64,000 bases of DNA from Kriegella sp963975415 (GCF_963975415.1 NZ_CAXBGN010000003.1:310001-374000); one strand, 5' to 3'; shown: positions 43,371 through 51,427, numbered from the stretch's first letter. Made by a program: numbers and translations. The notes: generated by a model from the letters alone, not told the origin.

Positions 43371-44615
43371 TTATCGATCGTTCATTCTGAAATCAGCATA
43401 AGAATCCATGCCGTGTTCGTGAATATCGAGTCCTTCAAGTTCTTCTTCTTTGGAAACTCTGATTCCTATAGTAGCTTTTAGGGCGTAGATAATTATAAAT
43501 GCCGTGATCAAGCAGAAAACACCTGTGGCTCCGATACCAGCCAATTGATAAAGAATCTGATCGATACCAGCCTTATCGCCGAAGATACCTACGGCCAATG
43601 TGCCCCATATACCACAGATAAGGTGTACGGTTACAGCACCTACAGGGTCATCTAATTTAAGTTTATCGATTAGAGCTACACCAAAGACGATTACGGCTCC
43701 AGCTATAAGTCCGATAGCTATAGACTCCATTGGCGACATAAGATCTGCTCCTGCCGTTATACCTACTAGTCCACCTAAGATTCCGTTAAGGAACATGGTC
43801 AAATCAAAGTTTTTGTACATTAAGGTTGAAACAACGAAAGCCGATACTCCACCTGCGGCCGCAGCCAAAGAGGTAGTCACAAGCACCAATGAAGTTAAAC
43901 CAGGATCGGCCGAAAGTACAGAGCCTCCGTTAAATCCGAACCAGCCTAGCCAAAGTATCAATACCCCAGCTGCAGCCAAAGGAATGTTGTGACCTGGAAT
44001 CGCTTTTGCTTTTCCGTCAGTTCCAAATTTTCCAATACGTGCACCAAGAAGGTAGATGGCGACTAAAGCACCCCAACCTCCTACAGAGTGTACAAGTGTT
44101 GAGCCGGCAAAGTCATGAAATCCACCGTTCTCACCACCAATGGTAGAAAGGAAACCTCCGCCCCATTGCCAAGATCCTACGATAGGGTATACTAAGCCGA
44201 CATAAACAAGTACAAATATCATAAATGCTCCAAGCTTGATTCTTTCGGCTACAGCACCGGAAACGATTGTAGCTGCTGTGGCGGCAAACATTGCCTGAAA
44301 GAGGAAGTCGGTCCAATAGGTGTAACCTCCATCGGCATAATCAGGTGTCAAGCCTCCTTCGGGAAGTGAAATTCCAAAGCCTGCGAAACCGAGAAAGCCG
44401 TTGAATTCACCTGGGTACATTAAATTAAAGCCCCCGATGTAGTAAAGTAATATTCCAACACATATAATAAAGACATTCTTAAATAGTATGTTGATTGTAT
44501 TTTTTTGTCTGGTCAATCCGATTTCTAGAAAAGCAAAGCCGGTATGCATAAAGAAAACCAAGGCCGTGCACACCATCATCCAAACATTATTTGCGGTAAA
44601 TAGTCCTGCATCCAT
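43371..44615 (-). CDS. amt: Ammonium transporter
   Basis: A 414-residue Amt channel with about eleven hydrophobic helices. Signature stretches: NNVWMMVCTALVFFMHTGFA, ATAATIVSGAVAERIKLGAF, the gate-region FHDFAGSTLVHSVGGWGALV with the first pore histidine, LILWLGWFGFNGGS, and VTVHLICGIWGTLAVGIFGD with the second pore histidine. It conducts ammonium across the inner membrane and would be blocked by unmodified GlnK. It follows glnK by 26 bp in one unit. Confidence 0.97.
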   Translation of the reverse strand: MDAGLFTANNVWMMVCTALVFFMHTGFAFLEIGLTRQKNTINILFKNVFIICVGILLYYIGGFNLMYPGEFNGFLGFAGFGISLPEGGLTPDYADGGYTYWTDFLFQAMFAATAATIVSGAVAERIKLGAFMIFVLVYVGLVYPIVGSWQWGGGFLSTIGGENGGFHDFAGSTLVHSVGGWGALVAIYLLGARIGKFGTDGKAKAIPGHNIPLAAAGVLILWLGWFGFNGGSVLSADPGLTSLVLVTTSLAAAAGGVSAFVVSTLMYKNFDLTMFLNGILGGLVGITAGADLMSPMESIAIGLIAGAVIVFGVALIDKLKLDDPVGAVTVHLICGIWGTLAVGIFGDKAGIDQILYQLAGIGATGVFCLITAFIIIYALKATIGIRVSKEEELEGLDIHEHGMDSYADFRMNDR

Positions 44616-44641
44616 ATTTTAAAGTTTTGTTAAGTTTTAAA

Positions 44642-44980
44642 TTAGTTTATTCCAGAATGGCCACTTTCTTTCGTTCTGATTCGGTAAGCTTCCAGAACGT
44701 CGGAAACGAATATTTTACCATCTCCGACATTGCCCGTATAAGCAGCCTCTAGTATGGTGTTTACGGCTTTGTCTAAAAATTCGTCAGAGACTACTATAGA
44801 AAGATACCGCCTCTGAATGTCGGTAGTGCTATAGGAGATGCCTCTGTAGACATGGCCTTGTTTTTCATTTCCCACCCCAGTTACATCCCAGTAACTAAAG
44901 AAGTTTACCTCAATTTGATGCAACGCCTCTTTGACATCGTCAAATTTCGATTTTCTGATAATTGCTTCGATTTGCTTCAT
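44642..44980 (-). CDS. glnK: P-II nitrogen regulatory protein
   Basis: A 112-residue PII protein: MKQIEAIIRKSKFDDVKEAL at the start, T-loop DVTGVGNEKQGHVYRGISYS, B-loop TGNVGDGKIFV and C-loop AYRIRTKESG. The T-loop differs from the enterobacterial form but keeps the YRG-x-x-Y pattern with a tyrosine at the uridylylation position. It senses ATP/ADP and 2-oxoglutarate and plugs Amt. The promoter has two paired sites shared with GSII. Confidence 0.95.
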   Translation of the reverse strand: MKQIEAIIRKSKFDDVKEALHQIEVNFFSYWDVTGVGNEKQGHVYRGISYSTTDIQRRYLSIVVSDEFLDKAVNTILEAAYTGNVGDGKIFVSDVLEAYRIRTKESGHSGIN

Positions 44981-45001
44981 AATTGTTTGTTATTTACTTG
45001 G

Positions 45002-45098
45002 CAAATATATATTAAAACAAGATACCCCCTAAAAAATGAGGGGGTGCATACAGAATTTTTATTTTTATTTCAAATTACCCCCTAATATTTTATGGGTA
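45002..45098 (-). promoter_or_regulatory. glnK-amt promoter: -7 box plus two CCCCCTA-type sites 53 bp apart
   Basis: The minus-strand -7 box TATATTTG is at 45002-45009, 21 bp before the glnK ATG. The near site is the perfect inverted repeat ACCCCCT-N8-AGGGGGT (45024-45045), sitting at the -33 position. The far site is TACCCCCTAATATTTTATGGGTA (45076-45098, quoted as 5' part TACCCCCTAA and 3' part TATGGGTA). CTA starts at 45029 and 45082, exactly 53 bp apart. The rest of the 283-bp gap holds a 7-bp inverted repeat (TGCGAAA-N10-TTTCGCA, 45195-45218) near the 3' end of crcB. Confidence 0.65.
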
Positions 45099-45263
45099 TG
45101 ATATTTTAAATAATAAAAAATGATTAATTACTGATTTGCTTATGAGAAATGTGTTGAGAAAATATTTAAAATGTAGGAATACCCATCAATTTTTTGCGAA
45201 ACTGTTGAGAATTTCGCATTTGGGCTTGGGAATAATTAAAAAATAATAAAATGAATGTGTTGT

Positions 45264-45635
45264 TTATAGCACTTTTGAAAGCCATAGGCCAAAGGCAACG
45301 GCGGCTATGCCTACTACAATGCTGACGAGTAGGTATACTGAGAAATATAATAATTCGCCTGCAGTCAATAATGAATGCTTCTCAAAGGCAAATGTTGAAA
45401 ATGTCGTAAATCCACCGCAAAATCCTGTAGTCAATAATAAGGTTTGGTTGTGGCTAAGAAAATTGCCCCTGAAGGAAAGCCCTAAAATAATACCTATTAA
45501 AAGGCAGCCTATTATATTGACTAAGAATGTTCCTAAAAAAAAGTATTGAAAATACGGATTGAGCGTTTTGGAGATTACATATCTCAAAATGCTTCCCAAA
45601 CCGCCACCAAGAAAAACGAGTAATAATGGTTTCAC
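45264..45635 (-). CDS. crcB: Fluoride exporter CrcB/Fluc
   Basis: A 123-residue membrane protein with four helices. Family marks: LVFLGGGLGSILRYVISK at the N-terminus, GTFLVNIIGCLLIGIILGL, and the TTGFCGGFTTFSTFAFE pore segment with the conserved phenylalanines. It forms dual-topology dimers that leak fluoride out of the cell. It starts 17 bp after a 59-residue membrane-peptide gene, probably co-transcribed. No fluoride riboswitch was recognised upstream. Confidence 0.95.
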   Translation of the reverse strand: MKPLLLVFLGGGLGSILRYVISKTLNPYFQYFFLGTFLVNIIGCLLIGIILGLSFRGNFLSHNQTLLLTTGFCGGFTTFSTFAFEKHSLLTAGELLYFSVYLLVSIVVGIAAVAFGLWLSKVL

Positions 45636-45652
45636 ACCTCAAAGGTATAAAA

Positions 45653-45832
45653 CTATACGGCTTTCTTGTATTCGGATGAAACTAAATCCAGTGGATAGAT
45701 TTTTGATGCAGATGCAGTTGAAGCGGTAGTTGTTGTTTTCTTGGTCCTATGGTTTGTTCCCTTAAGACTGAAAATCATCATTATGGCATTTAAACCTATT
45801 AATATAAAAAGTATGGTAAAAAAAGTTATCAT
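45653..45832 (-). CDS. 59-residue one-helix membrane protein upstream of crcB
   Basis: The frame ATG 45832 to TAG 45653 encodes 59 residues: a hydrophobic helix MITFFTILFILIGLNAIMMI at the very N-terminus and a Thr/Ser/Lys-rich tail (THRTKK-like, then KIYPLDLVSSEYKKAV). It shares F4, L8, L11 and N15 of the helix with two other tiny proteins in the window (46178-46348 and 62823-62915). Likely inner-membrane, tail in the cytosol by the positive-inside rule. Function unknown. Confidence 0.7.
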   Translation of the reverse strand: MITFFTILFILIGLNAIMMIFSLKGTNHRTKKTTTTASTASASKIYPLDLVSSEYKKAV

Positions 45833-46177
45833 TTTGTTGCCCCTTTAAATGAATAACGCAAAATTATGTTATTTGTTATGTTATACGTTGAAAATCGATT
45901 TAATGTTGTCAGCCGTCGAATTTTTATGGTAAAATCATTTTTTTTGCCTTTTCATGATTGAAAACGCAATACAGAAAAGGATTATCAAAGGAATAGGAAG
46001 AAATGCACGATATTTTTTGAAAACATCTAGCGTATGAAAGGTATTTAATACTGGCGTTGGAAGAAAAGAGAGATGGTCAACAGCAAAAAGCGGCCTTGGC
46101 GTCTAAAAACACCTTAAATTTTAAATATGCATTACTTAATGGGAGGGTTGGCGATACCGATGTTAAGAAAAACTAAA
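45833..46177. other. 345-bp stretch with two short plus-strand frames, perhaps a decayed gene
   Basis: A 27-codon frame from ATG 45954 (MIENAIQKRIIKGIGRNARY) stops at 46037. A second open frame, 46039-46176, reads RYLILALEEKRDGQQQKAAL and ends GRVGDTDVKKN. They adjoin with one frame change, so they may be pieces of one broken gene. No family recognised; chance frames are possible. Confidence 0.3.
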
Positions 46178-46348
46178 TCATTTTTTTTTCTTGGAGGAAG
46201 TAAAGCGCTTTCTGTATATTTCTGACAACGCCGTATTCAGCTCTTGATTATCGGAATGGTCTATACCTTGAAATTGATTGTGGTTCAGGATGAATAGCAC
46301 GCTATTGATAATAGTCAAGAATAGTAAAATACCTAAAAAAACAGTCAT
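46178..46348 (-). CDS. 56-residue one-helix membrane protein
   Basis: The frame ATG 46348 to TGA 46178 encodes 56 residues: helix MTVFLGILLFLTIINSVLFI, then a soluble part (NHNQFQGIDHSDNQELNTAL ... YRKRFTSSKKKK) rich in lysine at the end. The helix follows the same pattern as the 59- and 30-residue proteins (F4, L8, L11, N15). Function unknown. Confidence 0.65.
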   Translation of the reverse strand: MTVFLGILLFLTIINSVLFILNHNQFQGIDHSDNQELNTALSEIYRKRFTSSKKKK

Positions 46349-46566
46349 TTGTTTAAATTTTATTCAAATATATTACAAATATATTATTATTCTCAATTAA
46401 AAGTGTATAAAATATAAGAATTGTTTAATTTGAGTTTTTCGATTGACGAAGATGGTGACTGATTTTTTGTCAAAAAGAGGATTTATTAGCGACAGCGGGG
46501 TAACTATACAAAGGCGGTGTGTTCGTCTCAAGTTCTCGAGGCGATACTATCGGAGGCAGTGTATTC

Positions 46567-46755
46567 TTAATTCTTCAGGGTATATTTTATAGCAAATAGA
46601 ATAGCGATAAAAACAAAAAAGGCAACGGCTACCCATACGGCTCCCTTGTAATTTTTGGCATGTAATTTTTTATCCTTTTGGTATGTGATAAAAATGGCGG
46701 TAGCGAAGGCGATTACAAAAAGCCCGGCGAAAATCATTTGTCCTGTACTGAACAT
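46567..46755 (-). CDS. 62-residue two-helix membrane protein
   Basis: Two hydrophobic helices (TGQMIFAGLFVIAFATAIFI and GAVWVAVAFFVFIAILFAIK) joined by a basic loop YQKDKKLHAKNY. Such small proteins are common in Flavobacteriaceae, with no assigned function. It is divergent from the MazG-like gene, whose -33 element overlaps its first codons. Confidence 0.75.
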   Translation of the reverse strand: MFSTGQMIFAGLFVIAFATAIFITYQKDKKLHAKNYKGAVWVAVAFFVFIAILFAIKYTLKN

Positions 46756-46769
46756 ATTGTTTACTTTTG
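46737..46769 (+). promoter_or_regulatory. Promoter of the MazG-like gene
   Basis: TTTG at 46737-46740, 21 bp, then TACTTTTG at 46762-46769: a full match to the Bacteroidota promoter layout, 27 bp before the ATG. Confidence 0.65.
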
Positions 46770-46796
46770 CGCAAAGCTAAACTAAAAGCATAGAAA

Positions 46797-47183
46797 ATGA
46801 AGCAAAAGATTGCAGCTGTAGAGATTTTTCATAAATCGTTCGGATTGGGAGTGTCAGAAAAAATGAAGGCCAGTTTAGGTAGTGATAAGAATCTGTTGCG
46901 GTTTAATCTTATGGATGAGGAAAATAAAGAATATTTTGAGGCTGCGAACAATAATGATTTGATTGAAGTAGCAGATGCTCTTGGCGATATGCTTTACATT
47001 CTTTGCGGAACGATATTGGAGCATGGCATGCAGTATAAGATTGAGGAGGTTTTTGAAGAAATACAACGTAGCAATATGAGTAAATTGGGTGCTGACGGCA
47101 AACCTATTTATCGAGAGGATGGTAAGGTATTGAAGGGCCCAAACTATTTTAAGCCTGATATCCAAGGTGTTTTAGATAAATAG
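46797..47183 (+). CDS. MazG-like nucleotide pyrophosphohydrolase
   Basis: A 128-residue protein of the all-alpha NTP-PPase superfamily. The Mg-binding motif is present: E41-E-x-x-E45 and, 12 residues on, E57-x-x-D60 in DLIEVADALGDMLYILCG. The C-terminal extension GKPIYREDGKVLKGPNYFKP is typical of the phosphofructokinase-/PRA-PH-like subgroup. It probably hydrolyses non-canonical or damaged nucleotides; the substrate is unproven. Confidence 0.88.
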   Translation: MKQKIAAVEIFHKSFGLGVSEKMKASLGSDKNLLRFNLMDEENKEYFEAANNNDLIEVADALGDMLYILCGTILEHGMQYKIEEVFEEIQRSNMSKLGADGKPIYREDGKVLKGPNYFKPDIQGVLDK

Positions 47184-47207
47184 TCTTGAGTAAAATTAGT
47201 TTTAAAT

Positions 47208-47236
47208 AAAAAAGCACCCAATTGGGTGCTTTTTTA
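47208..47236. terminator. Bidirectional terminator
   Basis: AAAGCACCC / GGGTGCTTT stem with T-runs on both sides, between the convergent MazG-like and ilvE genes. Confidence 0.9.
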
Positions 47237-47295
47237 TTGTTGCGGTATTTTGCCGATAGAATTTATAAGGGTGTAATAAATTCTATTGATAAGAA

Positions 47296-48360
47296 CTATA
47301 CCCTGTGACGCCATCCAAATTTATCCTCCGCTTTGTTATATTGGATATCTGTAATGCGTTTTTTCAATCTAGCTGCATAGCTGTTCGATAGTTCAGGAAG
47401 GTCATAGTCAACATCTCTATATCCAAAACTAGCTATAGGCGAGACAACTGCAGCGGTACCGGCCCCGAACATTTCTTTTAATGTTCCGCTCTTTGAAGCT
47501 TCAACAACCTCGTTCACTGTAATTTTTCTAACTTCAACAGGGATGCCTTCGTCTTTTGCAATGTCCAATATACTCTTGCGGGTTATGCCATCTAGTATAC
47601 GGTCGCTCGTGGGTCCTGTTATCAAGGTGTCATTGATTCGAATGAAAATATTCATAGCGCCTGCTTCTTCGATATACTCGTGGTTATTGTCATCTGTCCA
47701 AATAACCTGCTGGTATCCTTTCTCGTTTGCTAATTTTGTAGGGTAAAATTGTCCTGCATAATTGCCGCCAGCTTTGGCAAAGCCAACACCGCCATTGGCT
47801 GAACGTGAGTACTTTTCTTCTATCAAAACCTTGACCTTTCCTGAAAAGTAGGATCCTGAAGGCGCACATGCAATAATGAATTTGAATTCATTGGCAGGTG
47901 AGGCATGAAAGCCCGTTCCCGAAGCCAACATAAATGGCCTAATATAAAGAGAGCTCCCTTCAGCTGTCGGAATCCATTGTTCATCAATTCGAAGCAAGGT
48001 TTTCAAGCCTTCCATAAAATACTCTTCCGGCAATTCGGGGATGGCCATTCGATGTGCTGAAATATTCAATCTTTTCTGATTTTCCAAGGGTCTAAAAAGC
48101 CAAGTAGCACCATCAGTGTCTTTGTAGGCTTTCATTCCTTCGAAAATAGATTGACCGTAATGAAAAATCTTGGCCGAGGGCTCTAAGCTGATAGGTTGAT
48201 AGGGTACCACTTTTGGCATTTCCCACACACCGTTTCGGTAATCACAGACCAACATATGATCTGTAAATACGTTTCCGAAAGATAGATTATCAAAATCAAC
48301 TTGACCGATTTTCGATGTCTCGGCCTGCTCAACTAAAACTTTTAGTGTGGTAGTATCCAT
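47296..48360 (-). CDS. ilvE: Branched-chain amino acid aminotransferase
   Basis: A 354-residue class IV PLP aminotransferase of the long (type II) form: FHYGQSIFEGMKAYKDTDGA, SLYIRPFMLASGTGFHASPA, AKAGGNYAGQFYPTKLANEK (PLP lysine in PTK), VIWTDDNNHEYIEEAGAMNI and a GAGTAAVVSPIASF end. It makes or degrades Leu, Ile and Val with 2-oxoglutarate/glutamate. Confidence 0.96.
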   Translation of the reverse strand: MDTTTLKVLVEQAETSKIGQVDFDNLSFGNVFTDHMLVCDYRNGVWEMPKVVPYQPISLEPSAKIFHYGQSIFEGMKAYKDTDGATWLFRPLENQKRLNISAHRMAIPELPEEYFMEGLKTLLRIDEQWIPTAEGSSLYIRPFMLASGTGFHASPANEFKFIIACAPSGSYFSGKVKVLIEEKYSRSANGGVGFAKAGGNYAGQFYPTKLANEKGYQQVIWTDDNNHEYIEEAGAMNIFIRINDTLITGPTSDRILDGITRKSILDIAKDEGIPVEVRKITVNEVVEASKSGTLKEMFGAGTAAVVSPIASFGYRDVDYDLPELSNSYAARLKKRITDIQYNKAEDKFGWRHRV

Positions 48361-48466
48361 GGTAATTAAATTTAAAAGATTAAAATTAATTAATTATGAC
48401 AACTAGTTCTTCTTTTTTCGTTCAAAATTGCCCAGTTTTGTAGTAGTTGCATAAATTTCACGGTAT

Positions 48467-48970
48467 ATGAGAGATTTTAATATTTTCCTGCTTGTTTTGG
48501 TAATTTTTTTCTCTTGTGAAGCACAAGAAACAAAGAAAGCCTTAACAAACCCATCGCACATAACGGCCGGTTTTTCTTCTTTCGGCGAGAAAATACAAGC
48601 AGATGCGCATATTTCAAGCGCTATGATGTCTAGAAAATATACATTTATGGCTGTAAACGATACCGTGGCGACTAAGTTTTTAGGCCAAGTACTCGATGTT
48701 TGTCAAGCAAAAGGTTGCTGGATGCGATTGAAGCTAAATGATAGTTCTACAACTATGGTACGTTTTAAGGACTACGGATTTTTTATGCCAAAAGATATTA
48801 CGGGAAAAATGGTAATCGTTAATGGATTGGCCTTCGTGGAAGAAATGACGGTAGCTGATCAAAAACATTATGCAAGGGATGCAGGAAAGTCTGAATCGGA
48901 AATTGCCCAAATTACCAAAGCAAAAAAAATGTACGGTTTTGAGGCTAATGGAGTTCTTTTAAAAAAGTAG
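48467..48970 (+). CDS. DUF4920 lipoprotein
   Basis: A 167-residue lipoprotein (IFLLVLVIFFSC, Cys17). The DUF4920 core reads FGEKIQADAHISSAMMSRKY, VLDVCQAKGCWMRLKLNDSS with a C-x4-C pair, then VRFKDYGFFMPKDITGKMVI and VNGLAFVEEMTV. Length and order agree with the family; function unknown, possibly copper- or redox-related because of the cysteines. The stop lies 2 bp before the mnmD start. Confidence 0.9.
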   Translation: MRDFNIFLLVLVIFFSCEAQETKKALTNPSHITAGFSSFGEKIQADAHISSAMMSRKYTFMAVNDTVATKFLGQVLDVCQAKGCWMRLKLNDSSTTMVRFKDYGFFMPKDITGKMVIVNGLAFVEEMTVADQKHYARDAGKSESEIAQITKAKKMYGFEANGVLLKK

Positions 48971-48972
48971 GG

Positions 48973-49632
48973 GTGGAGCGAGAGATAATTACTACCGGAG
49001 ATGGTTCGAAGACCATTCATATCAAAGAGTGGAACGAGCAATATCACTCGAAACATGGCGCTGTTCAAGAAGCTTATCATGTATTTGTCAAACATGGACT
49101 TTCCCTTTTCCATAACCGCAACTTGTCTATTCTGGAAGTTGGCTTCGGTACAGGGCTCAATGCGTTCATCACCTTTCTAGAAGCTAGAAAAACAGGTCTG
49201 AAGGTGAGCTATACTGGGGTCGAGCTTTATCCTGTTACAGAAATAGAGCTTAAGGCCCTGAATTATGATATTGAATTGAAGGCTGAAGAATTTACCGATA
49301 TTTTCTTGAAAATGCATTCTTCCGAATGGGAGAAAGAAGTGAAAATCAGTGATGAATTTATACTGTGTAAAGAGCAAAAAGATTTCAAGGCAATCGATGT
49401 CAAAAATGAATATGACCTTATATATTTCGACGCTTTTGGTGCACGGGTTCAGCCTGACCTTTGGACCGAAGCTGTTTTTTTTAAAATGTATCAGGCTACG
49501 GTCAAAGATGGTGTTCTGGTTACTTATGCGGCAAAAGGTAGTGTTCGCCGAGCGATGCAAGCAGTTGGTTTTACCGTTGAAAGACTACCGGGCCCACCAG
49601 GTAAACGAGAAATGCTTCGCGCCACTAAATGA
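48973..49632 (+). CDS. mnmD: tRNA 5-methylaminomethyl-2-thiouridine methyltransferase (MnmD/MnmC2-like)
   Basis: A 219-residue SAM methyltransferase starting at GTG 48973. Features are ITTGDGSKTIHIKEWNEQYH, the SAM motif ILEVGFGTGLNAFITFLEAR and DLIYFDAFGARVQPDLWTEA, as in the methyltransferase half of E. coli MnmC (DUF752). It stands alone without the MnmC1 oxidase domain. It finishes mnm5s2U34 in tRNAs. Translationally close to the DUF4920 gene. Confidence 0.9.
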   Translation: MEREIITTGDGSKTIHIKEWNEQYHSKHGAVQEAYHVFVKHGLSLFHNRNLSILEVGFGTGLNAFITFLEARKTGLKVSYTGVELYPVTEIELKALNYDIELKAEEFTDIFLKMHSSEWEKEVKISDEFILCKEQKDFKAIDVKNEYDLIYFDAFGARVQPDLWTEAVFFKMYQATVKDGVLVTYAAKGSVRRAMQAVGFTVERLPGPPGKREMLRATK

Positions 49633-49748
49633 GGTTTTTCCATGGCTAAAAGTTAAATATTTGTCACGAAACCTATAGAAATTAACACAAGTTTAAAGAA
49701 CATTGTTAAATCGAAATTAAACCTGAAGTATTCCGAGCCTAAAACCCC

Positions 49749-49756
49749 TACTTTTG
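49749..49756 (+). promoter_or_regulatory. -7 box TACTTTTG directly before an ATG
   Basis: TACTTTTG ends 4 bp before the epimerase ATG at 49761. If used, transcription would begin at or next to the start codon, giving a leaderless mRNA. Confidence 0.5.
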
Positions 49757-49760
49757 ATAC

Positions 49761-50720
49761 ATGAGGGTATTGATTACAGGAGCAACGGGGTTAGTAGGTA
49801 GCGAAATAGTTCGCTTGTGTCACGAGCGTAATATTTATGTGAATTACTTGACGACCCGTTCTGAAAAAGTGGTCTCACGCGAAAATTACCAAGGGTTTCT
49901 CTGGAAACCGGATCGAGGTGAAATCGATTTACAATGCTTTAAAGATGTAACTGCTATTATCAATTTGGCAGGATCTACCATTTCAAAAAGGTGGACGCCC
50001 AGAAATCGAAATAGGATAATTAGAAGTAGGGTCAATTCGTTAAGAACATTACACGATGGTCTTCAGAAAATTGATGCCAGCCAAATTGTTTCCTTGGTGT
50101 CGGCATCCGCTATTGGTGTGTATCCGCACTCATTTGACAGCTATTATGTTGAAACTGAAAAGCAGGTAGATGATAGTTTCTTAGGTGAGGTTGTACAGGT
50201 TTGGGAAAACGAAGTAGATGCTTTTAAGAAATTTGACCTGAAAGTTTCAAAAGTACGCATAGGTTTGGTAATGTCTTTAAAAGGAGGTGCATTGCCTGAA
50301 ATGGCGAAACCAATAAAAAATTACGTAGGGGCACCAATAGGTAGTGGTGAACAATGGCAGTCATGGATACATATATCAGATTTAGCTCGTATTTTTTTAT
50401 ACGTAGTAGAGAACGAGCTCAAAGGGGTATACAATGGCGTCGGTCCCAATCCGGTTTCCAATATGAAACTGGTGAAAGAGATTGCGAAAGTATTGGATAA
50501 ACCCCTTCTTATTCCAAAAATACCAAAGATTGTTTTAAAAATACTACTCGGTAAAATGTCTTATTTATTGTTGGCAAGCCAACGCGTAAGTAGTAAAAAA
50601 ATCGAAGAAGAGGGTTTTGTTTTTGAATATCAGAATATTTGTCGTGCCCTTGAGGAAATTTATCGAAATGAAGCGGCAGCACTATCGAATTCGGTAGGTA
50701 CGAAAGAATATATATCTTAA
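49761..50720 (+). CDS. TIGR01777-family nucleotide-sugar epimerase-like SDR
   Basis: A 319-residue extended short-chain dehydrogenase: MRVLITGATGLVGSEIVRLC (NADP-binding G-x2-G-x2-G), then AIINLAGSTISKRWTPRNRN, SVSASAIGVYPHSFDSYYVE with the YxxxK region diverged, and GVYNGVGPNPVSNMKLVKEI. This is the TIGR01777 (YfcH/SULA) family of unknown substrate. A strong terminator follows. Confidence 0.9.
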   Translation: MRVLITGATGLVGSEIVRLCHERNIYVNYLTTRSEKVVSRENYQGFLWKPDRGEIDLQCFKDVTAIINLAGSTISKRWTPRNRNRIIRSRVNSLRTLHDGLQKIDASQIVSLVSASAIGVYPHSFDSYYVETEKQVDDSFLGEVVQVWENEVDAFKKFDLKVSKVRIGLVMSLKGGALPEMAKPIKNYVGAPIGSGEQWQSWIHISDLARIFLYVVENELKGVYNGVGPNPVSNMKLVKEIAKVLDKPLLIPKIPKIVLKILLGKMSYLLLASQRVSSKKIEEEGFVFEYQNICRALEEIYRNEAAALSNSVGTKEYIS

Positions 50721-50747
50721 AAGCGACATTCTAATTTTAATTTTTAT

Positions 50748-50773
50748 ATCCGCCATTGGCGGATTTTTTTTTA
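50748..50773 (+). terminator. Rho-independent terminator
   Basis: ATCCGCC-ATT-GGCGGAT stem followed by eight T, 28 bp behind the epimerase stop. Confidence 0.93.
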
Positions 50774-50812
50774 AAGTTTGGTGACATTATGACATTTTTG
50801 AAGAATTGGCAG

Positions 50813-50820
50813 TACTTTTG
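50813..50820 (+). promoter_or_regulatory. -7 box of grpE-dnaJ
   Basis: TACTTTTG, 34 bp before the grpE ATG. No inverted CIRCE-type repeat was seen between it and the start, so heat control is not obvious here. Confidence 0.55.
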
Positions 50821-50854
50821 CCGTCTGAAAATGGTGTATTTAAACTTGTATTAA

Positions 50855-51418
50855 ATGAGCAAAGAAAGTAAAGCAGAAGATATAGAAGACGTATTTTCCG
50901 AAGAGGAATCTAAGGCGGAGGAGTCAACTGAACATACTGCAAATGGTATGGAAGAACAAGACGAAAGGTCTGAGGAGGAGAAACTTCAAGAAGAACTCGG
51001 AAAAGAAAAAGATAAATTTTTAAGGCTTTTTGCCGAATTCGAGAATTATAAAAGACGTACTTCCAAAGAACGTATGGATTTGTTCAAAACCGCAGGACAA
51101 GAAGTTATTGTGAGCTTATTGCCTGTTTTAGACGATTTTGACCGTGCGCTTAAAGAACTTGCTAAGTCAGAAGACAAAGAGATGTTCAAAGGGGTTGAGC
51201 TTATTAGGGTGAAATTCAGGGAAACGCTCAAATCAAAAGGTTTGGAAGAAGTGGAAGTAGGGCAAGGCGATGTCTTTGATGCAGAGATTCACGATGCTAT
51301 TACGCAAATTCCTGCTCCTAGTAAAAAGCTTAAAGGAAAGATAATTGATGTCGTTGAGAAGGGCTTTAAATTGGGCGACAGAATCATTCGTCACCCTAAA
51401 GTGGTGGTCGGAAATTAA
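50855..51418 (+). CDS. grpE: Nucleotide exchange factor GrpE
   Basis: A 187-residue GrpE. The N-terminal ~45 residues are acidic and probably disordered (EEESKAEESTEHTANGMEEQ). The long coiled coil holds KDKFLRLFAEFENYKRRTSK, followed by IVSLLPVLDDFDRALKEL. The C-terminal beta-wing has VEVGQGDVFDAEIHDAITQI and VVEKGFKLGDRIIRHPKVVV. It releases ADP from DnaK. dnaJ follows 9 bp downstream; dnaK is not in the window. Confidence 0.96.
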   Translation: MSKESKAEDIEDVFSEEESKAEESTEHTANGMEEQDERSEEEKLQEELGKEKDKFLRLFAEFENYKRRTSKERMDLFKTAGQEVIVSLLPVLDDFDRALKELAKSEDKEMFKGVELIRVKFRETLKSKGLEEVEVGQGDVFDAEIHDAITQIPAPSKKLKGKIIDVVEKGFKLGDRIIRHPKVVVGN

Positions 51419-51427
51419 AATAGCGGA

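Noticed and set aside
45636..45900. Fluoride riboswitch expected before crcB
   Set aside because: No motif of the crcB RNA family was recognised; crcB is directly preceded by a 59-residue ORF.
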